A DNA stretch of 64,000 nucleotides from JAOPZW01 sp963789015. GTDB lineage: Bacteria > Actinomycetota > Thermoleophilia > Solirubrobacterales > Solirubrobacteraceae. Shown here piece after piece: positions 38,567 through 48,027 of the stretch. Under the pieces are notes generated by a model. The model saw nothing but the letters and a program-made list of their open reading frames with translations, made no database searches and was not told the DNA's origin. The stretch lies in the NCBI GenBank assembly GCA_963789015.1, contig CAWBIU010000002.1, positions 124,001-188,000 on the forward strand. The letters run 5' to 3'. Position 1 is the stretch's first letter. Each line of letters opens with the position of its first letter. A program made the translations under genes and the position numbers.

Positions 38567-38709
38567 AGCGGCTGCTCGAGACGCGCCCCGATGGGCAGGC
38601 CGGCGCAGCCGGCGAGCTCGCCCGCCGAGTCGCTCTCTTCGGCCGGGAGCGGACGAGCGCGACATCCGTGCGACTCCGGTGCCGCCATCCGTACAAACGG
38701 GAAGGGTGA
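38539..38709 (+). CDS. Small hypothetical protein (56 aa)
   Basis: An ATG 28 bases inside the ATPase 3' end opens a 56-residue frame: MEHTIWTQLKRLLETRPDGQ at the start and ARRVALFGRERTSATSVRL later. It is basic and unlike any family I know. A modest GAGG lies upstream. Small genes trailing ATPases are common in such clusters, but there is no firm evidence that it is expressed. Confidence 0.3.
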
Positions 38710-38758
38710 CGGTGGCGGATCTGCCCGAAACCCGCGCCCGGAAGCAGTGGGCGCAGCG

Positions 38759-38789
38759 GATGGCGCCGGCGAGCGCGCTCCATAGCGTC
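38759..38789 (+). promoter_or_regulatory. GATGGC-N18-TAGCGTC promoter signal (33-aa ORF)
   Basis: GATGGC (38759-38764), 18 bases, TAGCGTC (38783-38789), then six bases to an ATG at 38796. An exact copy of the signal, with the same distance to the start codon as before the large genes, yet the only gene that follows is a 33-codon frame. Confidence 0.65.
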
Positions 38790-38795
38790 GTCCCC

Positions 38796-38897
38796 ATGCA
38801 GATGCCGAAGGTCACTCCTCTCACCACACTGCCGACGGCGCACCCCGGAATGCGTTCTGCTCCGGTCGTCCCGCGCCTGGTCCGGCCGGCGCGCTAG
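38796..38897 (+). CDS. Candidate leaderless small protein (33 aa)
   Basis: MQMPKVTPLTTLPTAHPGM followed by a basic Arg/Pro tail. No family is recognised. Its support comes from position only: the ATG stands six bases after an exact promoter signal, exactly as for the universal stress and oxidoreductase genes. A small stem (GAGCG and CGCTC, 38911-38924) follows the stop and could end the transcript. The alternative is that the promoter drives a small RNA covering 38796 to about 38925. Confidence 0.4.
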   Translation: MQMPKVTPLTTLPTAHPGMRSAPVVPRLVRPAR

Positions 38898-38963
38898 TCG
38901 TCGCCGCTCCGAGCGCCCGCGCTCAGGCGGGGATCCGCCACGCCGGGACCCGAGTGAACTGCG

Positions 38964-38994
38964 GATGCCCCTTCGCCGCGGCGAGCCTAAGGTC
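38964..38994 (+). promoter_or_regulatory. Near match to the GATGGC-type promoter (97-aa protein operon)
   Basis: GATGCC (38964-38969), 18 bases, TAAGGTC (38988-38994), six bases to the ATG at 39001. Two differences in total from the exact form, with identical spacing and position. It would drive the 97-residue protein, the 41-codon frame and carbamate kinase. Confidence 0.55.
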
Positions 38995-39000
38995 GCCGCC

Positions 39001-39294
39001 ATGAGCACCGTCGCTCCGATCGCCGCGCCGCCAGGTCCGCCGCAGGCACGCGCCCGTCTGATCGCCCGCGAACGCGAGCTTGAGCGCCGGGCCCTCGCGC
39101 GTGAGGACGCGATGGGCCGGATCCGGCGCCGGATGGTCCTCGGCACCGATCGGGGGGCGGCCGGCGCCCCCCGCGCCGCGCAGGCGCTCGTGCGCCTCGG
39201 GCGAAAACTCGTGCACACGCGCACGGAGCTGGCGGTCGTGCGTCGCGCGTTGCGTCGCCTGGACGGCGAACTGCGCGCGCCGAAGCGGTGTTGA
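39001..39294 (+). CDS. Hypothetical basic coiled-coil protein (97 aa)
   Basis: A 97-residue, arginine-rich, mostly helical protein: ARARLIARERELERRALARE and LVRLGRKLVHTRTELAVVRR look like heptad-type coiled coil. No signal peptide or membrane helix. The start at 39001 follows a promoter signal; a longer in-frame opening at 38965 adds only shadow sequence. Unknown function. It overlaps the next small frame by seven bases and leads towards carbamate kinase. Confidence 0.55.
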   Translation: MSTVAPIAAPPGPPQARARLIARERELERRALAREDAMGRIRRRMVLGTDRGAAGAPRAAQALVRLGRKLVHTRTELAVVRRALRRLDGELRAPKRC

Positions 39295-39413
39295 CCACCG
39301 TCGCGTCCGGGCGCCGGGCGGATGGCGAACCGATCGGCAGGTCCGCCAACCGCATGCCGACCGAGCAGGCCGCGGTCTTCGCCCTGTGCGCGGGCTGGGA
39401 CGCCGTCGAATGA
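39288..39413 (+). CDS. Small hypothetical frame (41 aa) before carbamate kinase
   Basis: A GTG at 39288 overlaps the preceding gene and opens a 41-residue frame ending MPTEQAAVFALCAGWDAVE, with its TGA overlapping the likely ATG of carbamate kinase (ATGA). The chain of overlaps suggests translation coupling. It is too short for family assignment and may only be a bridging frame. Confidence 0.35.
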   Translation: MLTTVASGRRADGEPIGRSANRMPTEQAAVFALCAGWDAVE

Positions 39414-40386
39414 CGCGCCCGACGTCGTCGCGCTCGGCGGCAACGCGCTGCTGCGCCGCGGCGAGCCGGCCGACGCCGACACGCAACGGCGCAACGTCGC
39501 GGCCGCCGCCCGCGCGGTCGCCGAGGTCGCCGCCGACCACGAGGTGGTCGTCACGCACGGCAACGGACCGCAGGTCGGGCTGCCGGCGCTGCAGGCCGAG
39601 GCCTGCGCGGAGGTGCCGGCCTCGCCGCTCGACGTCCTCGGCGCCGAGTCGGAGGGGATGATCGGCTACCTCCTGGACCAGGCGCTCGGCAACGAGCTGC
39701 CCGGCCGGTCGATCGCCACGCTGTTGACCCAGGTCGTCGTCGACGCCTCCGACCCGGCCTTCGGCGCGCCGACGAAGCCGATCGGCCCTGTGTATGGCCC
39801 CGATGAGGCCGCCCGCCTGGCCCGCGGGCGTGGCTGGCGGATGGCCCGCGACGGCGCGCGCTGGTGGCGGCGCGTCGTGCCCTCGCCCGAGCCGCGCCGG
39901 ATCGTCGAGCTGCAGACCATCCGGCAGCTCGTCGAGTCCGGCGTGCTCGTCGTCTGCGCGGGCGGCGGTGGGGTTCCCGTCGTCGCGGGTCCGGCCGGTG
40001 AGCTGCGTGGGGTCGAGGGCGTGATCGACAAGGACCTCGCCGCGGCGCTGCTGGCCGTCGAGCTCGACGCCGAGATGCTCGTCCTGCTCACCGACGTGCT
40101 CGCGGTGCAGGTCGGCTGGGGAACGCCGCAGGCGCGAGGGCTGCGCGCGACGACGCCTGCCCAGCTGCGCGCGCTGGAGCTGGCGAGTGGCTCGATGGGC
40201 CCGAAGGCCGAGGCCGCGGCGCGGTTCGTCGAGGCGACGGGCCGACGCGCGGCGATCGGCGCGCTCGCCGACGCCCACGCGATCGTCGAGGGTGAGGTCG
40301 GGACCTCGGTCATCGCGCCGGCTGCGGCGGACTACGAAGACGCCCTGCGGGGCGCTGCCGATGCTCCGCCCGCAGCACGCCTCTAG
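39410..40386 (+). CDS. arcC: Carbamate kinase (frameshift at the very start)
   Basis: About 325 residues of the amino acid kinase family: PDVVALGGNALLRRGEPAD, VVTHGNGPQVGLPALQAEA, VCAGGGGVPVVAGPAG and the end GSMGPKAEAAARFVEATGRR. It makes ATP from carbamoyl phosphate and ADP, an anaerobic energy step in arginine or allantoin breakdown. The natural ATG at 39410 (overlapping the previous TGA) is one base out of frame with the body, so one base seems to be missing near 39415; otherwise the frame is open from 39322. No arginine deiminase or carbamoyltransferase is adjacent. Confidence 0.88.
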
Positions 40387-40390
40387 CGTC
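40360..40390 (+). promoter_or_regulatory. GATGCT-N18-TAGCGTC promoter signal (membrane hydrolase)
   Basis: GATGCT (40360-40365), 18 bases, TAGCGTC (40384-40390), six bases to the ATG at 40397. The left box lies inside the end of carbamate kinase. Two mismatches in the left box, exact right box. Confidence 0.6.
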
Positions 40391-40396
40391 GGCGAC

Positions 40397-41728
40397 ATGC
40401 CCGAGCTGCTCATCGCGCCGAGCGAGACGCGCCACCGTGCCGGTGACGTCCGGCGCAAGACGGGCACCGCCGACAGGCCGCGACGGCCCGCCGGCTCGGC
40501 GCTCGCGTACGGCGCCTTGGCGCTCATCGCCCTCTACGTCGTCGATGACAACGCCCTGCACGCCGAGCCGGGCACGTCGCTGGGCGATCATCTGGCGAGC
40601 ATGCTGATCCCGCTGGCCCTGCTGCTCGCGGTCGCGCTCGCTCACGCGCGCGTGCGCGCGGGCTTGCGCGCCATCCTCGCGCTGACGATCGGGGCGCTGG
40701 CCGTCACGGCCGGTGTGGCCGACGGGTTCCGCCACGTCGCCGTCGACCGCGTGGCCGGCGACGACGTCACGTCGATGCTGGCGGGGATCGCCGGTGCGGT
40801 CCTGATCGTCCTCGGCGGGATCGTGCTGTGGCGCTCACGGCGCCTGGACGAGCGTCCGCTCCGCCGATATCCGCGACGCGCGCTCGTCGGCGCGCTCGCC
40901 GCGCTCGGCGCGATCTTCATCGTCCTGCCTGTGGGCATCGCGGTCGTCGCCACCCACAAGGCGCGCTCGCCGCTGCCGGCGCTCGACCTCGGCCGCCCGG
41001 CGCAGGCGGTCGCCCTGCGGACGAGCGACGGGCTGCGCCTGGCCGGCAGCTACGTGCCCTGGCGCAACCGCGCGGCGGTGATCGTCTTCCCGGGCCGCAC
41101 GGGCACCGTCGCCCGCGCGCGGATGCTCGTCCGCCATGGCTATGGCGTCCTGCTCATCGACCGCCGCGGCGAGGGCGCCAGCGAGGGCGACCCCAACGCG
41201 CGCGGCTGGGGCGGCGAGCCCGACGCGCGCGCTGCGCTTGCCTTCGTCGGCCGGCGCCCCGACGTCGACCGCCGGCGGATCGGCGGCCTCGGGCTGTCGG
41301 TCGGCGGCGAGCTGCTGCTGCAGACCGCGGCACATAGCCGCGCGCTGCGCGCCGTCGTGTCGGAGGGCGCCGGGAAGCGCTCGATGGCCGAGCAGCTCGA
41401 CTGGCCGGGGATCCCGCGCGGGCAGCGCTGGCTGTCGCCGTCGCTCGTCGAGACCGGCGCCATGGCGGTCCTCGCCAACACCGGTCCGCCGGAGCGGCTG
41501 ACAGGGCTCGTGCCGCGCATCGCGCCGCGCCCCGTGCTGCTTATCCGGGCGACGCGCGGCAACGGCGACGAGATCCTCAACCGCGCATACTTCTCGGCGG
41601 CGCGGGCGCCGAAGGCGCTGTGGGAGGTCCCCTCCGGCGGGCACGTCGGCGCGCTGGCGGCGCAGCCCGCGGAGTACGAGCGGCGCGTGGTCGGGTTCTT
41701 CGATCGGTCCCTGGATCCGAGGCGCTGA
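40397..41728 (+). CDS. Membrane-anchored alpha/beta hydrolase
   Basis: A 443-residue protein. The first 190 residues carry about five membrane helices (ALAYGALALIALYVV, MLIPLALLLAVALAHA, AILALTIGALAVTAGVAD, MLAGIAGAVLIVLGGIVLW, ALVGALAALGAIFIVLPVGI). Then comes an alpha/beta hydrolase domain with VIVFPGRTGTVARARMLVRH, the nucleophile elbow GLGLSVGGELLLQ and the histidine in SGGHVGALAA. The active site should face the outside or the membrane surface. Substrate unknown. Its promoter signal places it in the same set as the stress genes. Confidence 0.8.
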   Translation: MPELLIAPSETRHRAGDVRRKTGTADRPRRPAGSALAYGALALIALYVVDDNALHAEPGTSLGDHLASMLIPLALLLAVALAHARVRAGLRAILALTIGALAVTAGVADGFRHVAVDRVAGDDVTSMLAGIAGAVLIVLGGIVLWRSRRLDERPLRRYPRRALVGALAALGAIFIVLPVGIAVVATHKARSPLPALDLGRPAQAVALRTSDGLRLAGSYVPWRNRAAVIVFPGRTGTVARARMLVRHGYGVLLIDRRGEGASEGDPNARGWGGEPDARAALAFVGRRPDVDRRRIGGLGLSVGGELLLQTAAHSRALRAVVSEGAGKRSMAEQLDWPGIPRGQRWLSPSLVETGAMAVLANTGPPERLTGLVPRIAPRPVLLIRATRGNGDEILNRAYFSAARAPKALWEVPSGGHVGALAAQPAEYERRVVGFFDRSLDPRR

Positions 41729-41734
41729 GCCGCG

Positions 41735-42118
41735 ATGTCCGGATCGACGCTGACCCGTGCCGGGCTGCGCCTGCGCGTCGCGCACGCGCTCTTCGCGGTG
41801 ACGCAGCTGGCCAGCCTCGGCTATGTCTGGCGCTGCGCGCTGCGGCGCCGCCGCGGCCGGGCGCTGCCCCACGCCGTCGCGTGGCTGGGCGTCGAAGGCG
41901 CCGCGCTCGTCGTCGGGCGCGGCCAGTGCCCGCTGGCGGGGTTGCAGCGGCAGGTCGGTGACCCCGTGCCGCTGTTCGAGCTCGTCCTCCCGCCGCGGGC
42001 GGCCCGTCTCGCCGTCCCGGCGATGGCGGCGATCTCCGTCCTCGGGATCGTCATCGTCGCCGCGCAGGAGATCGCGCGCCGCGACGAGGAGCCCGCGTGC
42101 TCGCGCTCACCGATCTGA
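41735..42118 (+). CDS. Small membrane protein of unknown function
   Basis: A 127-residue protein with about three hydrophobic stretches (AHALFAVTQLASLGYVW, AVAWLGVEGAALVVG, AAISVLGIVIVAAQEIA) and a conserved-looking loop GQCPLAGLQRQVGDPVPLFE. I do not recognise the family. It starts six bases after the hydrolase stop and overlaps the MgtE-like gene by 22 bases, so it belongs to the same operon. Confidence 0.6.
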   Translation: MSGSTLTRAGLRLRVAHALFAVTQLASLGYVWRCALRRRRGRALPHAVAWLGVEGAALVVGRGQCPLAGLQRQVGDPVPLFELVLPPRAARLAVPAMAAISVLGIVIVAAQEIARRDEEPACSRSPI

Positions 42119-43332
42119 TCGGCCGGCCCGTGAGCGATGCCGATGGGCGGCGGGCGGGCCGCCTCGCCGACCTGCGCGTGCAGCTCGAGGGAGACGCCGC
42201 GCTCGTCTCCGGTCTGCGGCTCCGGCGCGGCCGGCGCGCGAGCGCCCAGGAGCTGCCGTGGGAAACCGTCGCCACGTTCGAGGCGACCGGTGCGACGTTG
42301 CGGGACACCGACGGGCGTGCCCGGCCGGCGGCGGGCGATGCCCTCTGGCTGGCACGCGACGTGCTCGACGCGCAGATCGTCGACGTGCGCGGCGCGCGGG
42401 TGGTTCGCGTCGGCGACGTCGAGCTCGAGCGCCGCGGCGACGAGCTGGCGGTCGTCGCCGTCGACGTGGGGTGGGCCGCGCTGCTGCGCCGCCTCGGCCT
42501 GCGTCGCGTCGCCGCGCGCGCCGAGGCAGATGCGATCGCCTGGGACGACGTGCACCTCGCCTCCGGTCGCGGCCATGCCCTCCAGCTGGCTACCGCCGGC
42601 GCCCGCGTGCACCGGCTGCACCGCGCCGAGCTCGCGACCCTCGTCGCCGAGCTCCCCGCCCCGCGCGCCGCCGAGGTGTTGCGCACGGTCGGGCCTGGCC
42701 GGGCGGCCACGGCGCTCAGCGCGACGCGGCCGGAGGTCGGCGCGACGCTGCTCGAGGCGCTCGGCACGGAGGCCGGGGGCCCCGTCATGGCGGGCATGCC
42801 GGCTGACGACGCCGTCGCCACCCTCCGCCACGTTGCTCCCGATAGCCGGCGCGACCTGCTCGGCGAGCTGCCCTCGTGGCGAGCCGACCGGCTGCGCGCC
42901 CTGCTGGCCCACCGACCCGAGACGGCGGCCGGGCTGATGAGCCCCGACGTGCGCACCGCGCGCGAGGGCCAGTCGGCCGCGGAGGTCCGCGCGCTGCTGC
43001 TCGAGCACGTGCCGCCGGTCGAGGGCCTGGCCACCGTCTTCGTGCTCGACCGGCTGGGGCGCCCCACCGCGACGCTGACGCCGCTCGCGCTGCTCGCCGG
43101 CGACCCCGCGCCCGCACCGGTCTGCACGGTGGCTGCGGACGCCCCGGCGCGCGACGTGATCGACCTCTTCGCGCGCCACGACGTGCTCGCGGTCGCGGTC
43201 GTCGACGACCGCGGCCGGCTCATCGGCGCGGTGGCGATCGACGATGTGCTCGAGGAGTTGCTCGCCGAGCGCCTGCCCGGGCACCGCCATGGGCTGCTCG
43301 CGGCGCTGAAGCCTCGTCGCCGTGCGCCGTAG
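42097..43332 (+). CDS. PRC-barrel/MgtE N-domain/CBS protein
   Basis: A 411-residue soluble protein. It begins with PRC-barrel-like sequence (LIGRPVSDADGRRAGRLADL), has an MgtE N-terminal helical domain (AELATLVAELPAPRAAEVLR, AAGLMSPDVRTAREGQSAAE) and a CBS pair (PVCTVAADAPARDVIDLFAR, VVDDRGRLIGAVAIDDVLEE). In the MgtE channel the same cytoplasmic parts sense Mg2+ and gate the pore; here the pore is missing. The next gene is an NRAMP relative whose start overlaps this stop, so it is probably the Mg2+ or energy sensor for that transporter. The start is a GTG. Confidence 0.83.
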   Translation: MLALTDLIGRPVSDADGRRAGRLADLRVQLEGDAALVSGLRLRRGRRASAQELPWETVATFEATGATLRDTDGRARPAAGDALWLARDVLDAQIVDVRGARVVRVGDVELERRGDELAVVAVDVGWAALLRRLGLRRVAARAEADAIAWDDVHLASGRGHALQLATAGARVHRLHRAELATLVAELPAPRAAEVLRTVGPGRAATALSATRPEVGATLLEALGTEAGGPVMAGMPADDAVATLRHVAPDSRRDLLGELPSWRADRLRALLAHRPETAAGLMSPDVRTAREGQSAAEVRALLLEHVPPVEGLATVFVLDRLGRPTATLTPLALLAGDPAPAPVCTVAADAPARDVIDLFARHDVLAVAVVDDRGRLIGAVAIDDVLEELLAERLPGHRHGLLAALKPRRRAP

Positions 43333-44566
43333 GCGCGCGGGCGTCGCGCGCGCCGGGCGGCTCGCCGCGCTGGGCGCGGTCATCGGGCCGGGCGTGCTCG
43401 CCGGACTGTCCGACGACGACCCGGCGGGGATCACCACCTACTCGATCCTCGGCGCCGAGTACGGCTACCGGCTGCTGTGGGTCCTCACGCTGTCGACCGC
43501 CGCGCTCGTCCTCTTCCACGAGCTGGGGGCGCGCATGGGCTGCGTCACCGGGCAGGGGCTCGCCGGCCTGATCCGCGAGCGCTTCGGCGTGCGCTGGGCG
43601 GCGCTCGGCGTCGTGTGCCTGCTGCTCGCCAACGTTGGCACCACGTGCGCGGAGTTCGCCGGCGTCGCCGCCGCCCTCGAGCTCGCCGGGGTCAGCCGGT
43701 ACCTGAGCGTCCCGCTCGCTGCCGTCGCCGTGTCGGCGCTGGTGCTGCGTGGCGGTTTCCAGCGCGTCGAGCGCGTGCTGTTCGCCGTCAGTGCGGTGTT
43801 CGTGACGTACGTGGTCGCCGGCGTGCTCGCCGGCCCCGACTGGGGTGCGGCGGCACGCGGGCTCGTGGTCCCCGACCTGCCCCTGACGCGTGAAGCGCTG
43901 TTCATCACCGCCGCGACGGTCGGAACGACGCTCGCGCCGTGGGGCCTGGCCTTCATCCAGTCCTACGCGGTCGACAAGCGCCTGACGCCCGCCGACGTGC
44001 GCCTGGAGCGCGTCGACGTCGTGACCGGCGCGCTGATGACCGGGATCATCGGCTTCTTCATCGTCGTCGCGTGCGCGGCGACGCTGCACGAGCGCGGCGC
44101 GACGATCGACGACGCGGCCGACGCGGCGCGCGCGCTCGAGCCGCTCGCGGGCGGCCTGGCGTCGACGCTGTTCGGCGCCGGCCTGCTCGGCGCGGCGCTG
44201 CTCGCCGCCTCGATCCTCCCGCTCTCAACCGCCTATTCGGTGGCCGAGGCGATCGGCGTGGAGGGACGACTCGACGACCCGTGGCGCGACGCGCGCGTGT
44301 TCTACGTCACCTACGGGCTCGTGGTCGTCGTCGCTGCGGTGGTCGTGCTGCTCCCCGGGGCGCCGCTCGTGCCGATCCTCGTCGTCACCCAGGTGCTCAA
44401 CGCCGTGCTGCTCCTCCCGCTGCTCGTGTTCATCCGCGGCCTCGCCGCCGACCGCGGCCTCATGGGAGCCGATGCGCTGGGCGCGTGGGGGCGGGCGGTG
44501 ACCGCGGTGGCCATCGGCGCGCTTGGACTGTGCGTCGCCGCGCTCGGCGTGCTCGCGGTGGGATGA
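43322..44566 (+). CDS. NRAMP-related metal transporter, probably NRMT (Mg2+) type
   Basis: A 414-residue membrane protein with about 11 helices, related to NRAMP. The first-helix motif DPGN of true NRAMP reads DDDPAGITTY, and the sixth-helix MPH motif reads GTTLAPWGLAF, so the metal-coordinating Asn and Met are gone. As I recall, NRAMP-related magnesium transporters lose these residues and carry Mg2+ or Mn2+. The preceding MgtE-like sensor fits magnesium. The GTG start overlaps that gene by 11 bases. Confidence 0.82.
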   Translation: MRRRRAGVARAGRLAALGAVIGPGVLAGLSDDDPAGITTYSILGAEYGYRLLWVLTLSTAALVLFHELGARMGCVTGQGLAGLIRERFGVRWAALGVVCLLLANVGTTCAEFAGVAAALELAGVSRYLSVPLAAVAVSALVLRGGFQRVERVLFAVSAVFVTYVVAGVLAGPDWGAAARGLVVPDLPLTREALFITAATVGTTLAPWGLAFIQSYAVDKRLTPADVRLERVDVVTGALMTGIIGFFIVVACAATLHERGATIDDAADAARALEPLAGGLASTLFGAGLLGAALLAASILPLSTAYSVAEAIGVEGRLDDPWRDARVFYVTYGLVVVVAAVVVLLPGAPLVPILVVTQVLNAVLLLPLLVFIRGLAADRGLMGADALGAWGRAVTAVAIGALGLCVAALGVLAVG

Positions 44567-44615
44567 CGCGGAGACGGGTGTGGGATTTCACGGAGCGACG
44601 CGCGTAGGAGCGGGG

Positions 44616-44646
44616 GATGGCGCCCGTCCCGGGCGTCCATAGCGTC
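44616..44646 (+). promoter_or_regulatory. GATGGC-N18-TAGCGTC promoter signal (ABC exporter)
   Basis: GATGGC (44616-44621), 18 bases, TAGCGTC (44640-44646), six bases to the ATG at 44653. An in-frame ATG at 44617 lies inside the left box, so the downstream ATG is taken as the start. Confidence 0.7.
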
Positions 44647-44652
44647 CTCGCC

Positions 44653-45450
<798 letters not shown>

Positions 45451-45456
45451 ATCGCG

Positions 45457-48026
45457 ATGCTCCGCTCGTTCGACGGCCTCGCTCTGCGCCAGCTGCGCAC
45501 CCGGCGCCTGCGCGCCGTTCTCACGTCCTTCGGGATCGTGCTCGGCGTGGGGATGGTCTTCGGCGTCCTGCTGCTCGTCGGAACCATCCGTCACACCTTC
45601 GACGACCTGATCGACTCGGCCTGGGGCAAGACCGACCTCATCGTCATGGGACCGTCGGGCGCGGGGCTGGTGCCCGACTCGACGCTCACGACGATCCGCG
45701 TCACCGACGGCGTGCGCAGCGCCCAGCCGATGATCGGCGCGATCTTCAACCGCCTGGCCGACGACGGGCGGCCCGTGAGGGGGATGGTCGGCCAGATCCT
45801 CGTCGCCGGGATCGAGCCGAGGAACGCGCCGTATGACTTCCGTTACGTCGCCGGTCGCCCGGTCCGGGCCGGACGCGAGGTCGTCGTCGAGCGCAACTGG
45901 GCCCGCGCGCGTCACGTCGAGCTCGGCGGGCGGATCCCGGTGGCCACGTCGACCGGACGGGCGAGCCTGCGCGTCGTCGGCATCTTCAAGTTCACCAGCG
46001 GCCTGGCCTTCGGCGACAGCGGCCTGGCGGCCATGCCGATGCGCGACGCGCGCGTGCTCATGGACATGCCGCGCGGCTACATGCAGATCGCTGTCACGGC
46101 CACCGACCGCGACCAGGTCGGCGCGCTGAAGGAGCGGCTCGCGCGCGAGCTCGGGACCGGCGTCTCGGTGCGCACGCCACAGGGCGTCGGCGACGAGTGG
46201 GGCGAGCAGCTCGGCGCGCTCAACGTCGTCCTCTACTTCTTCTCGGGCATCGCGCTGTTCGTCGGCGCCTTCCTGATCCTCAACAGCTTCAACATGACCG
46301 TCCTGCAGCGGATGCGCGAGCTGGGCATGCTGCGCACGCTCGGCGCCACCCGGGGGATGGTCATGCGGACCGTCATGGCCGAGGCGCTGGTCCTCGGCAT
46401 GGTCGGCACCGTGCTCGGGCTCGCCCTCGGCCTGGCGCTCGCCCTCGGGCTCATCGAGATGATGAAGGGGCTCGGCGTCCCCATGAGCGGCTTGCGCATC
46501 TCGCCCTCGGCGGCGCTCGTCGCGGGCATCCTGGGCCCCGTCGTGACGGTCATCGGGGTGCTGCGCCCGGCGCGGCGGGCCGGCCGGATCGAGCCGATCC
46601 GGGCCGTCCTCGGGGAACGCGCGACGGACGCGGGCTCTCGACCTGGCGGCTGGCGGCCGGCATCGCGCTGTTCGTCCCGGGGCTCGTCTTCGGCGCGAAG
46701 TTCTGGTTCGGCGGCGACAACACCGGGTCGCTGGCCTCGGGACTGCTCGGCATCGGCATGACGATGGCGATGTTCCTCGGGATGAGCCTGATGGCGCCGT
46801 GGGTCATCACGCCGATCGTCCGCGCCCTCGCGCGACCGCTGACCGGCCTGGCCAGGACCTCGGGACGCATGGCCTCCGACGCCACGCGCGCCAACCCGTC
46901 GCGCACCGCGGCGACGGCTGTGGCCCTGACCATCGGACTGTCCGTGGTCGTGGTCAACGGGGCTCTGGCCTCCAGTCTGCTCGGCACGATCTCGGATCAG
47001 ATCGACGCCGCCTACGCTCGCGACCTGACCGTGCAGCCGATCGGCCAGGCGCTCGAGAACGGCGGCGGCCAGACCATCCCGACGGCGGTGCGACGCCGGA
47101 TCGCCGCGATGCCGGACGTGGCCGTCGCCACACCGGTGCGAAGCATGTTCCTCGACCTGCCTGGCATCCACGAGGGCAACGCGCAGGGGCTCGCCGTCGC
47201 GGTCGACCCGCGGGCGTATGGGCGCGTCGACCAGTCGCCCGTGACCGGCGCGACGCGCGCCGAGGCGCTGGCCGGTATGGCGGCCGGCGGGCTGATCGTC
47301 AACCGCAGCTACGCCCGCGCCGCCCACGTGCGCGTCGGTGACTCCCTGACGCTGCACGGCGGTTCCGGCACCCGCCGGGCGCGCGTGGCCGCCGTGCTCG
47401 AGACGATGGGCACCTTCCAGGGACCGGCCGTCCAGATGTCGCTGGGCACCATGCGGGACGTCTACGGGACGACCGGCGACGCGCAGGTCGTGGTCAAGGC
47501 GCGCCGTGCCGAGGACCGTGCGGCCATCGAGCGCCGCGTCGGCGCGATGGTCGAGCGCGAGTACCCCAACCTCGAGCTGCTCTCGACGGCCGAGCTCAAG
47601 AGCCAGATCGAGGGCAACGTCAACCAGCAGTTCGCGATCTTCAACGCGATCGTGGCGATCGCGGTCATCGTCAGCCTGCTCGGCGTGGTCAACACGCTGG
47701 CCATGTCGGTCATCGAGCGAACCCGGGAGATCGGTGTGATGCGGGCGATCGGCTCGTCGCGCTGGCAGGTGCGCCTCGCGATGGTCGACGAGAGCTTGCT
47801 CATCACCGTCGCCGGAGCGATCGCGGGCGTCGGCCTGGGCGCGATCATCGGCTACGCCTGGGTCATCGGCCTGCGCGGGCTCATGCCGGGGATCGCCTTC
47901 CACTTCCCCATGACCACGGCGATCGCGGTGGCGGTCGCCGCCGTCGTGCTGGGCGTCCTGGCATCGATCCTGCCCGCGCGCCGCGCCGCTCGCCTGAACG
48001 TCATCGACGCGCTCAACTACGAGTGA
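45457..48026 (+). pseudogene. FtsX-like ABC permease with one frameshift
   Basis: About 856 codons with two FtsX/MacB-type permease units. Unit 1 begins MLRSFDGLALRQLRTRRLRA and has helices near VVLYFFSGIALFVGAFLILN; unit 2 ends with AMSVIERTREIGVMRAIGSS and PARRAARLNVIDALNYE. Large outside domains (residues about 45-250 and 480-700) lie between. The frame changes near 46635, between ERATDAG and STWRLAAGIALFVPGLVFGA. All else is intact, so an indel error is likely. It works with the ATPase upstream. Confidence 0.87.
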
Positions 48027-48027
48027 C

